A stretch of DNA of 64,000 nucleotides from Arthrobacter sp. FW306-07-I (lineage in GTDB: Bacteria; Actinomycetota; Actinomycetes; Actinomycetales; Micrococcaceae): the NCBI RefSeq assembly GCF_021800405.1, contig NZ_CP084550.1, positions 1,488,001 through 1,552,000 of the forward strand. Reading direction: 5' to 3'. The translations under genes were made by a program, and so were the position numbers. The notes under the pieces are model-generated. The model saw only the letters and a program-made list of their open reading frames with translations, did no database searches and was not told where the DNA came from. This document shows positions 29,780 to 38,265 of this stretch, in pieces. The first letter of the stretch is position 1; every line of letters begins with the position of its first letter.

Positions 29780-30991
29780 ATGAGTACCCTGATCACCAAT
29801 ATTGCCGAGCTGATGACGCAGGACCTTGAGCAGCGGGTCCTGAAGGACGCGGCGGTGGTCATCGAGGGGGAACGGATCTCATGGATCGGTGCCGCAGCCG
29901 ATGCCCCCGCAGCCGACGACGCCGTCGACGCTGGAGGCCGGGCCATGCTGCCAGGCTGGGTGGACTCGCACACCCACCTGCTCTTCGCCGGCGACCGCAC
30001 CGCCGAGTTCGAAGCCCGGATGGCGGGCGAGGCTTACGCCGCCGGCGGCATCGCCGTCACCATGGAAGCCACGCGCGCCACCTCCGACTTCGACCTCACA
30101 CGGTTGGCCATGGGCCGGGTGGCCGAGGCCGTCTCGCAGGGAACCACGTACCTGGAAACCAAAACCGGCTACGGCCTGGACGTCGAGAATGAGGCCCGCA
30201 GCGCCCGCATCGCGTCCACGGTGGCAGACCAGGTGACCTACCTCGGCGCCCATCTGGTTCCCGCCGGCCAGGACCCGGACGAGTACACCGACCTGGTCTG
30301 CGGACCCATGCTCGACGCCGTTCGCCCGTACGTACAGTGGGCCGACGTCTTCTGCGAAGAGGGCGCGTTCACCGCTGAACAGTCCCGCCGGGTACTGCTG
30401 GCCTGCCGGGACGCGGGCCTGGGCCTCCGCGTGCACGGCAATCAGCTCGGTGAGGGGCCTGGCGTGCAGCTTGCCGTGGAGCTGGGAGCGGCGAGCGTGG
30501 ACCACGTGAACTACCTCTCGGGGCAGGACGTCAAAGCCTTGGCTGCTTCCTGGTCCGGGTGGGACGCGGTGAGCGGTGCGGGGGAGCGCGGCACTGTGGC
30601 CACCTGCCTCCCGGCCTGCGACCTCTCCACCCGCCAGCCGCTGGCTCCTGCCCGCGAGCTTCTCGATGCCGGAGTGCAGGTGGCAATTGCTTCCAACTGC
30701 AATCCCGGTACGTCCTACACGAGCTCCATGGCGTTTTGCGTGACCACTGCTGTCCTGCAGATGCACCTCTCCGTGCATGAGGCAGTACGGGCCGCCACTT
30801 ATGGCGGTGCCCTGGCGTTGCACAAGGACACCGGGCAGGATGCGGACGGTGAACGCGCCGTGGGGTCAATCGCCGTCGGTCACCGTGCCGACCTGCACCT
30901 GCTGAATGCGCCTTCGGCCACGCACCTCGCTTACCGCCCGGGCGTGCCCTTGACGTACGCTGTGTGGCGGGCCGGAGCCAGAGAGCGATAG
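29780..30991 (+). CDS. hutI: Imidazolonepropionase
   Basis: A 403-residue amidohydrolase-superfamily enzyme of histidine degradation, hydrolysing 4-imidazolone-5-propionate to N-formimino-glutamate. Family features: metal-binding DSHTHLLFAGDR (HxH), YLETKTGYGLD, the metal His in LRVHGNQL, VDHVNYLS and the catalytic region CNPGTSYTSSM. The ATG at 29780 is the natural start; upstream in-frame sequence is antisense to none and overlaps the previous gene in another frame. No other hut gene is in the window, so the rest of the pathway must lie elsewhere. Confidence 0.95.
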   Translation: MSTLITNIAELMTQDLEQRVLKDAAVVIEGERISWIGAAADAPAADDAVDAGGRAMLPGWVDSHTHLLFAGDRTAEFEARMAGEAYAAGGIAVTMEATRATSDFDLTRLAMGRVAEAVSQGTTYLETKTGYGLDVENEARSARIASTVADQVTYLGAHLVPAGQDPDEYTDLVCGPMLDAVRPYVQWADVFCEEGAFTAEQSRRVLLACRDAGLGLRVHGNQLGEGPGVQLAVELGAASVDHVNYLSGQDVKALAASWSGWDAVSGAGERGTVATCLPACDLSTRQPLAPARELLDAGVQVAIASNCNPGTSYTSSMAFCVTTAVLQMHLSVHEAVRAATYGGALALHKDTGQDADGERAVGSIAVGHRADLHLLNAPSATHLAYRPGVPLTYAVWRAGARER

Positions 30992-31006
30992 CTTCAGTAC
31001 GCTCAC

Positions 31007-31056
31007 ATGATTGTTTCTGATCATATGATGTACGTTATAGTCAGAAAACGTCATCA
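31007..31056 (+). promoter_or_regulatory. DeoR-type gene promoter with two overlapping dyads
   Basis: An AT-rich region. One dyad is ATGAT (31007-31011), 8 nt, ATCAT (31020-31024). The second is TGATGTACGTT (31026-31036) facing AACGTCATCA (31047-31056), matching apart from one inserted base. A TATAGT -10 box at 31036-31041 lies between the arms of the second dyad, so a bound repressor would block the promoter. This suits autoregulation by the DeoR-type protein. Confidence 0.5.
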
Positions 31057-31092
31057 GGGATGGTGGCTGCTTTGATTGAGAGGCCCACTTGA

Positions 31093-31881
31093 ATGACGCG
31101 CACTGACCGGCTTACGGCAATTCTCGACCTGCTGGCGAAGACGGGACAGGTAGAGGTTGACGAGATTGTCAGCACCCTCAATGTTTCCCCGGCCACTGCC
31201 CGGCGCGACCTGGACAGCCTCGCCAAGCGCCGACTTTTGACGAGGACGCGCGGCGGGGCGACCACGGGTGCCCTGGCTTACGACCTGCCAGGCCGCTACA
31301 ACCGCGACGACCATGCCGAAGCCAAAGAGCAGATTGCGCAGTGTGCGTCGGCCTTGATCCGTCCCGGTGCGGTGATCGGTCTCTGCGGGGGTACCACCAG
31401 CACCGCCCTTGCACAGATTCTCGCCACCCGGGAGGACCTGAACGCACCCTCCAACCAGCCCACCCTCACTGTGGTGACCAATGCGATTAATATTGCCGGC
31501 CAGTTGGCGGTCCGACCCAACATCAAGGTGATGGTTACCGGCGGGATCCTCAACCCGCGGTCCTACGAACTGGTGGGGCCTTACACGGACATCATCATGC
31601 AGAAGGTAGTGCTGGACATCGCCTTTATTGGCGTCAACGGCATCGATCCCGAGGTGGGGCCCACCAATACGGGCGAGGGGGAGGCCTCGGTCAATGCCCT
31701 TTTGGCCTCCCGTGCCCGGGTGTCCTATGTCATCGCGGATTCCTCCAAGGTAGGAGTGCGCGCCTTCGCCACCATGGACGGCTACGACTTCAACAGGCTG
31801 ATCACGGATTCCGGCATTTCTGCCCGTGACAAGGCTGCGTTCGAGGCCAACGGCACGGAAGTGATCGTCGCGCCCGCCTGA
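31093..31881 (+). CDS. DeoR/GlpR-family transcriptional repressor
   Basis: A 262-residue protein. The N-terminal DeoR helix-turn-helix (residues ~4-58: RLTAILDLLAKTGQVEVDEI, SPATARRDLDSLAKR, LTRTRGG) is followed by the sugar-phosphate-sensing ISOCOT-fold domain with GLCGGTTSTALAQ, VVTNAINIA, MVTGGILNPRSYELVGP, FIGVNGID and VIADSSKVG. Such proteins bind phosphorylated sugars and repress a catabolic operon. No sugar operon is adjacent, so its target may be distant or only itself. A palindromic promoter lies upstream. Confidence 0.93.
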   Translation: MTRTDRLTAILDLLAKTGQVEVDEIVSTLNVSPATARRDLDSLAKRRLLTRTRGGATTGALAYDLPGRYNRDDHAEAKEQIAQCASALIRPGAVIGLCGGTTSTALAQILATREDLNAPSNQPTLTVVTNAINIAGQLAVRPNIKVMVTGGILNPRSYELVGPYTDIIMQKVVLDIAFIGVNGIDPEVGPTNTGEGEASVNALLASRARVSYVIADSSKVGVRAFATMDGYDFNRLITDSGISARDKAAFEANGTEVIVAPA

Positions 31882-31937
31882 TGTTGCGGAGCTGGGTGCA
31901 TCGGCAGTTCCATCAGGCCGGATCCAGAAACTGAAGG

Positions 31938-31943
31938 CAAGAT
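31938..31943 (+). promoter_or_regulatory. Putative -10 box for leaderless CPBP-protease transcript
   Basis: CAAGAT, exactly 6 nt before the ATG at 31950. It is the same hexamer and spacing as at ligA and the VOC gene. Confidence 0.45.
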
Positions 31944-31949
31944 GGGAAC

Positions 31950-32729
31950 ATGCTGGTTCCCTCCCGCCGCCGCCTGCGGCTCGAAGTCTGGATCGTCCTG
32001 GGCCTGTCCCTGGGCCAGTCGGCCGTCTACTCCGTGGTGCAGTTGCTCGACAAGATGACCCGCGCCCCGCTGGCGGAGGGCACGTCCACCCTGAACCGTT
32101 CCCGAAGTACCCGCGAGTACTTTGACCTGACGTACCAGCTGCTGGATATCGTCTTTGCGCTGGTGCCGGTACTGCTGGTTTTCTACTTCCTTACTGAGGA
32201 CCGCCCCGCCGCGCCCGGTGAGCCCGGCACCTCCAGGTCCGCGTTCCAGAAGCTCGGGTTCGATTTCGCCCGGCCCGGAAAGGACCTGCTTCAGGGGCTG
32301 GGGCTGGCTGCACTGATCGGCATCCCCTCGCTGGGCCTGTATGCGGCCGGCAGGGCGCTCGGGATCACCACGGCCATCATTCCCAGTGCATTGGATGCCT
32401 ACTGGTGGACGGTTCCCGTCCTCATCCTGTCGGCCGTCCGCCATGCGGTGCTCGAGGAAGTCATTGTGGTGGGTTATCTGCTCGACCGGTTTGGGAAATT
32501 CGGATGGAGCATGCCGCTGGCCATCGCCGTGAGCTCGGTGCTGCGCGGCAGCTACCACCTGTACCAGGGCTTCGGTCCATTCATTGGCAACGCAGTGATG
32601 GGCATTGTCTTTGCCTGGCTGTATACCCGGACACGTCGGGTCATGCCACTGGTGATAGCCCACGCACTGCTGGATATCGTGGCGTTCGTCGGGTTCAGCC
32701 TTTTCGGGAAAGCGGTGGGGTTGGGGTAG
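31950..32729 (+). CDS. CPBP family intramembrane metalloprotease
   Basis: A 259-residue polytopic membrane protein with about six hydrophobic helices. The CPBP (CAAX protease and bacteriocin-processing, Abi) motifs are present in the second half: AVLEEVIVVGYLLDRFG (EE catalytic pair, residues ~168-182), LRGSYHLYQG (His) and IAHALLD (His, Asp). Bacterial members cleave membrane peptides or provide immunity to bacteriocins; the substrate here is unknown. No RBS is visible before ATG 31950; a CAAGAT -10-like box lies 6 nt upstream. Confidence 0.9.
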   Translation: MLVPSRRRLRLEVWIVLGLSLGQSAVYSVVQLLDKMTRAPLAEGTSTLNRSRSTREYFDLTYQLLDIVFALVPVLLVFYFLTEDRPAAPGEPGTSRSAFQKLGFDFARPGKDLLQGLGLAALIGIPSLGLYAAGRALGITTAIIPSALDAYWWTVPVLILSAVRHAVLEEVIVVGYLLDRFGKFGWSMPLAIAVSSVLRGSYHLYQGFGPFIGNAVMGIVFAWLYTRTRRVMPLVIAHALLDIVAFVGFSLFGKAVGLG

Positions 32730-32807
32730 ATACCCCACATCCTCAGTCTGGGCTGCCCGGACTGACCGGTATGACGATGGAGGGCGTTACTGGCGTGATA
32801 GCTGCCC

Positions 32808-34577
32808 TCAGATGAACGACAGCAGCAACCAGGAGTCCGCTTCTGGGTCCGGTGGCAGAATGAAGGGCTGCGCGTAGAAGTCCTCCCACAGTGGATCTGT
32901 CGGGCATAGTTCGCCCGGCTCGAGCAGGTTTTCACCGGGTGGATCTTCGGGTGGTGGATCGGCCCAATCAGGCATGTCCGCGAGCAGCTGCTGCCACTGT
33001 GGAGCGTCCACCGACATGGCAGCCACGATAGTTTCCGCCGGCAGGACTCCCGGTGGCCAGTACGGGGGTTCTGGGTTGGGTTGTTCGGGTTTGTAGTGGC
33101 GGCCGGTGGGTGAGGTCCAGCCGGGTGATTCGTTGTTGGTGGCCGGGTCTGGTGTCCATTGGGTGTGGTGTTTGAGCCGGTGGTGTTTGGGGCAGAGTTG
33201 TGCCAGGTTGCTGGCCCCGGTGGTTCCGCCGGATTCCCAGGCTTGCAGGTGGTCGGTGTCGTTGTCCGGGGTGCGGTTGGTGCAGCCGGGGAAGGTGCAT
33301 TTGGCGTCGCGCATTCTGATCCAGCGTTTGATGGTTTCGGTGAGCCGGTAGTTCTTCCGGCCGATCTCCAAGGGTGCCCCGTCTCTCGGGTCGACCAGGA
33401 CGCGGTAGAAGGAGTTCGCGCCGTCGGCGACGAGTTTGCGGGCGGTGGATGCCGGGATGGGGCCGAGCCCGTCGAGCATGGCTGGCTCGTCCGTGAGTCC
33501 GAGGAGGGAGAACACCGGCACCGTGACCAGGACGTCGGCCCGCGGGGTGGGGACCTTGCCGGGTTCCGTCACGGCCGACGAACTGATGGCGTTGCCGGTT
33601 CCTTCGTCGATGCTGGCCGGCTTCGCCGCGGTGGTGGTGCCCGTGGCTGTCAGGGTGGTCCCGGTCCCGGTCCCGGTCCCGGTCCCGGTCCCGGTGCCGG
33701 TGGTGTTGCCGGCGCTGAGGAGCAGGGATGCTGCGATGTCGGGGCGGAGTTGGGTGATGGTGCGTGGTTCGTTGGGGCCTTGGAGGCCGCGGGCGGTGGC
33801 GGTGGTGCGGTTCCAGATGGCGCAGGCGGTGTCGCCGGGGAGGTAGAGCGAGACCCAGGCCATGCCGTCCCGGTCCGGGGTGTATTCCATTCGCCGGTCC
33901 GTCACCCCTTTGGCGTGGCGTTTCTGCAGTGTCTCGGGGTGGTGGCGTTCGCGCCAGGCGCGGACTTTGGCCCGGAAGCGGGAGGGGACGAGTTCGCCAG
34001 GGGCTGCGCCGCGGGCGGGGTGGGGTGCGTCGGGGTCGAAGAAGTGCGCCACCAGCGCGGCAGCGCCGGCCGGATCGAGGCCCTCGGTTTCGTCCGCAAT
34101 GATGCGGGCGTGCTGCCAGGACATGGCACCGGCGGTCAGGGCCTGGAACACCGGCGGGAGGGAGCAGATTTTTCGGGACTGTTCCACCAGGGCACCTGCG
34201 GCGGCGGAACTGACGGTGAGGACGCCTGCGATCTCTTCCACCACGGACATCTCGGCGTAGGTGCGGTCCTGCATGGACGCGTCGGGCGGGGTCATGGCAA
34301 GCTGAAACCCAATCGCCTCGGCTGCATCCCGCGCCTTCATCGCCGCGAGCTGCGCCTCCAACCGGGCCGTGAGTTCCAGCCGCTCCAGCCGGATCTCGTA
34401 CCGCCGCTGCAACACATCAACACCCGAACCAACACCAACCCCGGAGGCCAGGAACGCATCCTCCCGCTCCAGCGCACTTATGGCATCCAGCGCACCAAGT
34501 GCAGTGCGCGCATCAAGGGCGGCCACAGAGGCATGAACACCCTCCGCACCTGCCCCAACACCACCGCTGATTCCCAT
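32808..34577 (-). CDS. DUF222/13E12-repeat protein with C-terminal HNH endonuclease domain
   Basis: A 589-residue protein. An N-terminal DUF222 region (residues ~15-300, helical) is followed by a low-complexity TG-repeat linker, then an HNH nuclease domain near 465-515: CTFPGCTNRTPDNDTDHLQAW...NLAQLCPKHHRLKHH, with the zinc-binding Cys pairs and catalytic His. This family is abundant and multi-copy in actinobacteria; its role is unknown, with links to mobile DNA or recombination only suspected. The linker is encoded by a hexanucleotide tandem repeat. The start is uncertain: ATG 34577 has a GATGAT box 6 nt upstream; ATG 34622 and GTG 34658 are in frame. Confidence 0.88.
   Translation of the reverse strand: MGISGGVGAGAEGVHASVAALDARTALGALDAISALEREDAFLASGVGVGSGVDVLQRRYEIRLERLELTARLEAQLAAMKARDAAEAIGFQLAMTPPDASMQDRTYAEMSVVEEIAGVLTVSSAAAGALVEQSRKICSLPPVFQALTAGAMSWQHARIIADETEGLDPAGAAALVAHFFDPDAPHPARGAAPGELVPSRFRAKVRAWRERHHPETLQKRHAKGVTDRRMEYTPDRDGMAWVSLYLPGDTACAIWNRTTATARGLQGPNEPRTITQLRPDIAASLLLSAGNTTGTGTGTGTGTGTGTTLTATGTTTAAKPASIDEGTGNAISSSAVTEPGKVPTPRADVLVTVPVFSLLGLTDEPAMLDGLGPIPASTARKLVADGANSFYRVLVDPRDGAPLEIGRKNYRLTETIKRWIRMRDAKCTFPGCTNRTPDNDTDHLQAWESGGTTGASNLAQLCPKHHRLKHHTQWTPDPATNNESPGWTSPTGRHYKPEQPNPEPPYWPPGVLPAETIVAAMSVDAPQWQQLLADMPDWADPPPEDPPGENLLEPGELCPTDPLWEDFYAQPFILPPDPEADSWLLLSFI
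33661..33702. repeat. Hexanucleotide tandem repeat inside the DUF222-HNH gene
   Basis: Five perfect CCGGTC units at 33661-33690 followed by two CCGGTG units. On the coding strand they give alternating Gly-Thr. Copy-number change would alter the linker length without breaking the frame. Confidence 0.9.
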
Positions 34578-34583
34578 ATGAAG

Positions 34584-34589
34584 ATCATC
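34584..34589 (-). promoter_or_regulatory. Putative -10 box for leaderless DUF222-HNH transcript
   Basis: On the minus strand GATGAT lies 6 nt before ATG 34577. It is a weaker TANNNT match, listed because the spacing equals that of other starts in the window. Confidence 0.3.
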
Positions 34590-34667
34590 CAACAGGGGTC
34601 TGACATTTGAACCTGGAGGCATGGGCAGAAGCACGAGTACCAAAAACGCGGGTACCACTTAAACGAA

Positions 34668-34719
34668 TTCGGCCGCCATGAGGTGGTGACGCCGTTGTCA
34701 CCACCTCATGGCGGCCGAA
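34668..34719. repeat. 23-bp perfect palindrome between VOC and DUF222-HNH genes
   Basis: The arms at 34668-34690 and 34697-34719 match 23 of 23 around a 6-nt loop (GCCGTT). The arm begins TTCGGCCGCCATGAGG. It lies past the end of the minus-strand VOC gene and may terminate it, although only a weak T-run (CGTTT) follows in that direction. No second copy is in the window. Confidence 0.8.
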
Positions 34720-34778
34720 GATTATCCGGGCGTGGACCCGGCACACCCATCTCCCAAAAAGAGACTAGGGCTGGCTCG

Positions 34779-35417
34779 TCAGATAGTGACGGCCCCGTTG
34801 GCGGTCTCAAAGGTGACCGACAGGATGCCCGGCGTTCCGTGCGGGGCGACCCACTCGACCGCAACATCTTCGAGCGGCTTCTCCACCGGCTCGCCCAGCC
34901 ATTCCGTGACCCTCGACGCGGAGCCGGCGATGGTCAGGCAGCTCATCTTGAGGCTGCTCTGGTAGGCGTTGGACGGGTGAAGCGAGGGATCGCCCTCCCA
35001 CTTGAGCATGTACGGGACCTGGGGATCAGCGATGAGGCCCAGGATGCCAATCTGCTTCCAGACCAGCTCGCGGCCGTCCGGGAACTTGCGGTTGCCGTTG
35101 ACGGCGGAGCGGCCAAGGCGTTCCTCGAAGGGGGCGAGGTCGTCCACTTCGACGCACCAGCCCATCCAGCCGCCGCCGGCCGCGGAACGGGCCCGTACGG
35201 CCTGTCCAAACGGTGCCTTGTCAGAAGCGGGGTGGTCCAGGACCTCCACGACCTCCAGGTACTTGTGACCGGCCAGCGGGATGATCATATTCCGGGTTCC
35301 GAACCGGGGGTGCACCCCGCCCTTCACTGCCTCAACGCCGAGGGCAGTTGCAATACGTTCGGTAGTGGCCGCGAGGCCGTCGTGTTCACAGGCGTAAGAG
35401 ACGTGATCCATGCGCAT
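34779..35417 (-). CDS. VOC-superfamily (glyoxalase-like domain) protein
   Basis: A 212-residue protein with a glyoxalase-like fold: N-terminal strand MDHVSYACEHDGLAATTERIATALGV, then GGVHPRFGTRNMIIPL and HKYLEVVEVLDHPA, and a second half-domain. VOC proteins are metal-dependent dioxygenases, isomerases or resistance proteins; this subgroup is uncharacterised. The start is ATG 35417, where CAAGAT lies 6 nt upstream (leaderless pattern); an upstream extension to 35540 overlaps the protease gene and lacks family similarity. A dyad TAAGGATACCCTTA (35454-35467) lies near the -35 position and could be an operator. Confidence 0.85.
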   Translation of the reverse strand: MRMDHVSYACEHDGLAATTERIATALGVEAVKGGVHPRFGTRNMIIPLAGHKYLEVVEVLDHPASDKAPFGQAVRARSAAGGGWMGWCVEVDDLAPFEERLGRSAVNGNRKFPDGRELVWKQIGILGLIADPQVPYMLKWEGDPSLHPSNAYQSSLKMSCLTIAGSASRVTEWLGEPVEKPLEDVAVEWVAPHGTPGILSVTFETANGAVTI

Positions 35418-35423
35418 GGCAAC

Positions 35424-35429
35424 ATCTTG
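35424..35429 (-). promoter_or_regulatory. Putative -10 box for leaderless VOC transcript
   Basis: CAAGAT on the minus strand, exactly 6 nt before ATG 35417. The imperfect dyad TAAGGATACCCTTA lies 24 nt further upstream. Confidence 0.45.
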
Positions 35430-35532
35430 GCACTTTGTGATGCGGCTCTCAGCTAAGGATACCCTTACTGGAATTTCCTTCGTGGATTCGGGCTGTTTTC
35501 CTGCCTCCCAGCTGACCAGGATCGGCATCTGA

Positions 35533-37878
35533 TCAGCCACCGATGTAGTAGCCGGAGGTGTCGGCGGTGAGGTGGACGGTGCCGTTGGAGTTGTTGGTCA
35601 GGGCGATGGTTCCGTCACTGCCGACGGGGGTGATGACGAGGTTGGGCACGGTTTGGGCTGCGGCGAAGTTCAGGTTGGAGGTTCCCGGTGGGGTGGTGCC
35701 TCCGGCGTGGACGGTGATGAATCCGTTGCTGGTGGGCTCGGTGACAGTGACGTTTACGGCCACGGCTGACACGCCTGTTGCCGGGATGCCGCCCCGTCCG
35801 GTTACCGGGACCTTGATGGTGGCTCCGGGAGCGACTGGCCCGCTGGTGCCTCCGGTGCCGTTGCGCGTATCAAGCTGCCGGAACGGGGTCTGGGAGGAAA
35901 ACGCGCCAGGGTCTACAGCGGTTCCAGCGATGTAGTAGCCGGAGGTGTCGGCGGTGAGGTGGACGGTGCCGTTGGAGTTGTTGGTCAGGGCGATGGTTCC
36001 GTCACTGCCGACGGGGGTGATGACGAGGTTGGGCACGGTTTGGGCTGCGGCGAAGTTCAGGTTGGAGGTTCCCGGTGGGGTGGTGCCTCCGGCGTGGACG
36101 GTGATGAATCCGTTGCTGGTGGGCTCGGTGACAGTGACGTTTACGGCCACGGCTGACACGCCTGTTGCCGGGATGCCGCCCCGTCCGGTTACCGGGACCT
36201 TGATGGTGGCTCCGGGAGCGACTGGTCCGCTGGTGCCTCCGGTGCCGTTGCGCGTATCAAGCTGCCGGAACGGGGTCTGGGAGGAAAACGCGCCAGGGTC
36301 TACGGCGGTTCCAGCGATGTAGTAGCCGGAGGTGTCGGCGGTGAGGTGGACGGTGCCGTTGGAGTTGTTGGTCAGGGCGATGGTTCCGTCACTGCCGACG
36401 GGGGTGATGACGAGGTTGGGCACGGTTTGGGCTGCGGCGAAGTTCAGGTTGGAGGTTCCCGGTGGGGTGGTGCCTCCGGCGTGGACGGTGATGAATCCGT
36501 TGCTGGTGGGCTCGGTGACAGTGACGTTCACGGCCACGGCTGATACGCCTGTTGCCGGGATGCCGCCCCGTCCGGTTACCGGGACCTTAATGGTGGCTCC
36601 GGGAGCGACTGGCCCGCTGGTGCCTCCGGTGCCGTTGCGCGTATCAAGCTGCCGGAACGGTGCCTGGGAGGAAAACGAGCCAGGGTTCGACGGATTGCTG
36701 GTTCCTGCCGGTGACGCAACTTGCAGCAATCGGTTTAGGGTTCCCGGGCTGGCGTTGGAGATCTTGCCGCTGGCTGAGGAAGAATTCAGTGCGTCTCCTA
36801 TCTGGGCAGGGGAGAGCAGCGGGTTCTGCGAGAGCATGAGGGCAGCAGCGCCTGCCACATGGGGAGTGGCCATTGAGGTCCCGCTTAGAGATGCGGTGGC
36901 GGCCGGGGAGGTGTACCAATCGGATGTGATGCCAACGCCGGGGGCGTAAAGATCCACGCAACTGCCGAAGTTTGAGAAGCTGGCCTGGTGGTCCGTGGAA
37001 TCGCTGGCAGCGACCGTGATTGCCGCCGGAATCCTGGCGGGGGAAGCCGTGCATGCATCGGTGGCACTGTTACCTGCAGCAACAACCGCGGAAATACCGT
37101 CGGCGATTACCGCCTCCACGGCAGCGTCCAAGGTGCTGCTCGTGGGGCCGCCAATGCTGAGGTTCACCACAGCCGGAGTCCCGGCACGGTGGTCCCCTGC
37201 AATCCAATCGAGTCCTGCAATAACGTCCGAGTAGAGGCCTGTGCCGTCACAGGCCAGTGCCCGCACCGGGATCAAAGTCGCGAGTTTTGCCACGCCATAG
37301 GTTGAACCGCCGATAGTGCCGGCGACATGGGTGCCATGTCCGTTGCAGTCGCTGGACCCGAGGCCGTCGGACTTCGCCGTCCAACCTGCCGCAACCCGGC
37401 CGCCGAAGTCGACGTGGGATGCGAGGATCCCAGTGTCGAGTACATAGACGCTCACGCCTTGCCCGGTGCCGGAGGGCGTGTACGTGCTGGATAGGGGCAG
37501 CGATTGTTGATCTATCCGGTCCAGTCCCCATGGCGCCTGCTCCTGGGTTGTGCTGTAGACCGTGACGGGTTGGTCCGGCTCAACGGCAACGGCTTTGCCG
37601 GACCGCATCAGGGCTGAGGCTTGCGCCGGGGTGGCTTTTATCGCAGCTCCCTTGATCGCATTCTCGAACATACGGCTAACGCCAATACCTTGGCCGCGCA
37701 GTGCACTGCTCTCTTGCCTGACGTCCGCTGCCGCGGGGAACCGGACAATGTAATCACCCTTGTCAGCCCCCGCGGCGCTGGCGATGGGAGCAGGGAGAAG
37801 CACCGCTCCCAGCATTGAACAGACCAATGCAATGTATAGAGCAGTGGCACGTGCGGCAGGGCGCAGAATCGGAGGCAA
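35533..37878 (-). CDS. Secreted subtilisin-like (S8) serine protease with triple C-terminal repeat
   Basis: A 781-residue protein from TTG 37878; TTG 37932 is an in-frame alternative. TTG 37878 gives a ~36-residue signal peptide ([19 protein letters not shown], cleavage near ASA) and has AAGGA upstream. An I9-type inhibitor propeptide (residues ~40-105) precedes a proteinase K-like S8 catalytic domain with Asp148 (VYVLDTGI), His181 (NGHGTHVAG), oxyanion Asn270 (AAGN) and Ser335 (SGTSMATPH). After residue ~400 come three 129-residue beta-rich repeats ([12 protein letters not shown] ... TSGYYI), a module found in many secreted actinobacterial hydrolases. It is likely an extracellular protease. 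Confidence 0.93.
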   Translation of the reverse strand: MPPILRPAARATALYIALVCSMLGAVLLPAPIASAAGADKGDYIVRFPAAADVRQESSALRGQGIGVSRMFENAIKGAAIKATPAQASALMRSGKAVAVEPDQPVTVYSTTQEQAPWGLDRIDQQSLPLSSTYTPSGTGQGVSVYVLDTGILASHVDFGGRVAAGWTAKSDGLGSSDCNGHGTHVAGTIGGSTYGVAKLATLIPVRALACDGTGLYSDVIAGLDWIAGDHRAGTPAVVNLSIGGPTSSTLDAAVEAVIADGISAVVAAGNSATDACTASPARIPAAITVAASDSTDHQASFSNFGSCVDLYAPGVGITSDWYTSPAATASLSGTSMATPHVAGAAALMLSQNPLLSPAQIGDALNSSSASGKISNASPGTLNRLLQVASPAGTSNPSNPGSFSSQAPFRQLDTRNGTGGTSGPVAPGATIKVPVTGRGGIPATGVSAVAVNVTVTEPTSNGFITVHAGGTTPPGTSNLNFAAAQTVPNLVITPVGSDGTIALTNNSNGTVHLTADTSGYYIAGTAVDPGAFSSQTPFRQLDTRNGTGGTSGPVAPGATIKVPVTGRGGIPATGVSAVAVNVTVTEPTSNGFITVHAGGTTPPGTSNLNFAAAQTVPNLVITPVGSDGTIALTNNSNGTVHLTADTSGYYIAGTAVDPGAFSSQTPFRQLDTRNGTGGTSGPVAPGATIKVPVTGRGGIPATGVSAVAVNVTVTEPTSNGFITVHAGGTTPPGTSNLNFAAAQTVPNLVITPVGSDGTIALTNNSNGTVHLTADTSGYYIGG
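35541..36690. repeat. Three tandem 387-bp repeats in the S8 protease gene
   Basis: The units start at 35541, 35928 and 36315 (period 387 bp = 129 codons) and differ at only a handful of positions, some synonymous (GTTTACGG against GTTCACGG). The third unit, N-terminal in the protein, diverges after about 36690. Near-identity at the DNA level suggests recent duplication or gene conversion. Confidence 0.95.
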
Positions 37879-38093
37879 CGGAACGTCCGTCCTTTTTTGA
37901 CTGTGAGAAACGAGGGGGTTTTCCCCGTTCAAATCTATCGGGGACGGGAACCCGATCTTCCGAAGCTCGGGCGATCCTTCGCATTCCCTGTGCGAATCTT
38001 CGCAAACCTACGCTGCAGTCCTGGCGGTGTGTTTCCACGTCCAGGCTTTTGTCACGACCCGTCATACTCATGGCGTTGGGCGCCCCCGCTTCC

Positions 38094-38099
38094 TAGACT
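38094..38099 (+). promoter_or_regulatory. Putative -10 box of metY
   Basis: TAGACT places the transcript start near 38106, at the first stem of the riboswitch. The gap 37933-38265 (~330 bp) otherwise holds divergent leader sequence for the protease and the riboswitch. Confidence 0.55.
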
Positions 38100-38104
38100 T
38101 GGCG

Positions 38105-38210
38105 AAGGTCATGAGTGCCAGCGCCAAGCCCCGGCTCGCTGGCCGGCAACCCTCCATCCGCGGTGGGGTGCCCCGGGTGAGGACCTGGCTGTCCGGCACG
38201 AGCCGACAGC
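38105..38210 (+). ncRNA. SAM-IV riboswitch upstream of metY
   Basis: It begins GGTCATGAGTGCCAGCG and contains CCGGCAACCCTCC and GGTGGGGTGCCCCGGGTGA, with GGTC (38107-38110) pairing with GACC (38182-38185) as P1. A hairpin follows (GCTGTCCGGC / GCCGACAGC, ~38188-38210). This matches the SAM-IV class described from actinobacteria, which binds S-adenosylmethionine and lowers expression of sulfur-assimilation genes. The mode of control (transcription or translation) is not visible. Confidence 0.88.
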
Positions 38211-38265
38211 AAGCGCGGCCCGCACTGCCCCTGAGCATGCCGGGCCCATGTCAAAGGAGATTTGG

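Noticed and set aside
35541-36690. CRISPR-like array in the repeat region
   Set aside because: The unit is 387 bp, in frame with a protease gene and without spacers; it is a protein repeat.
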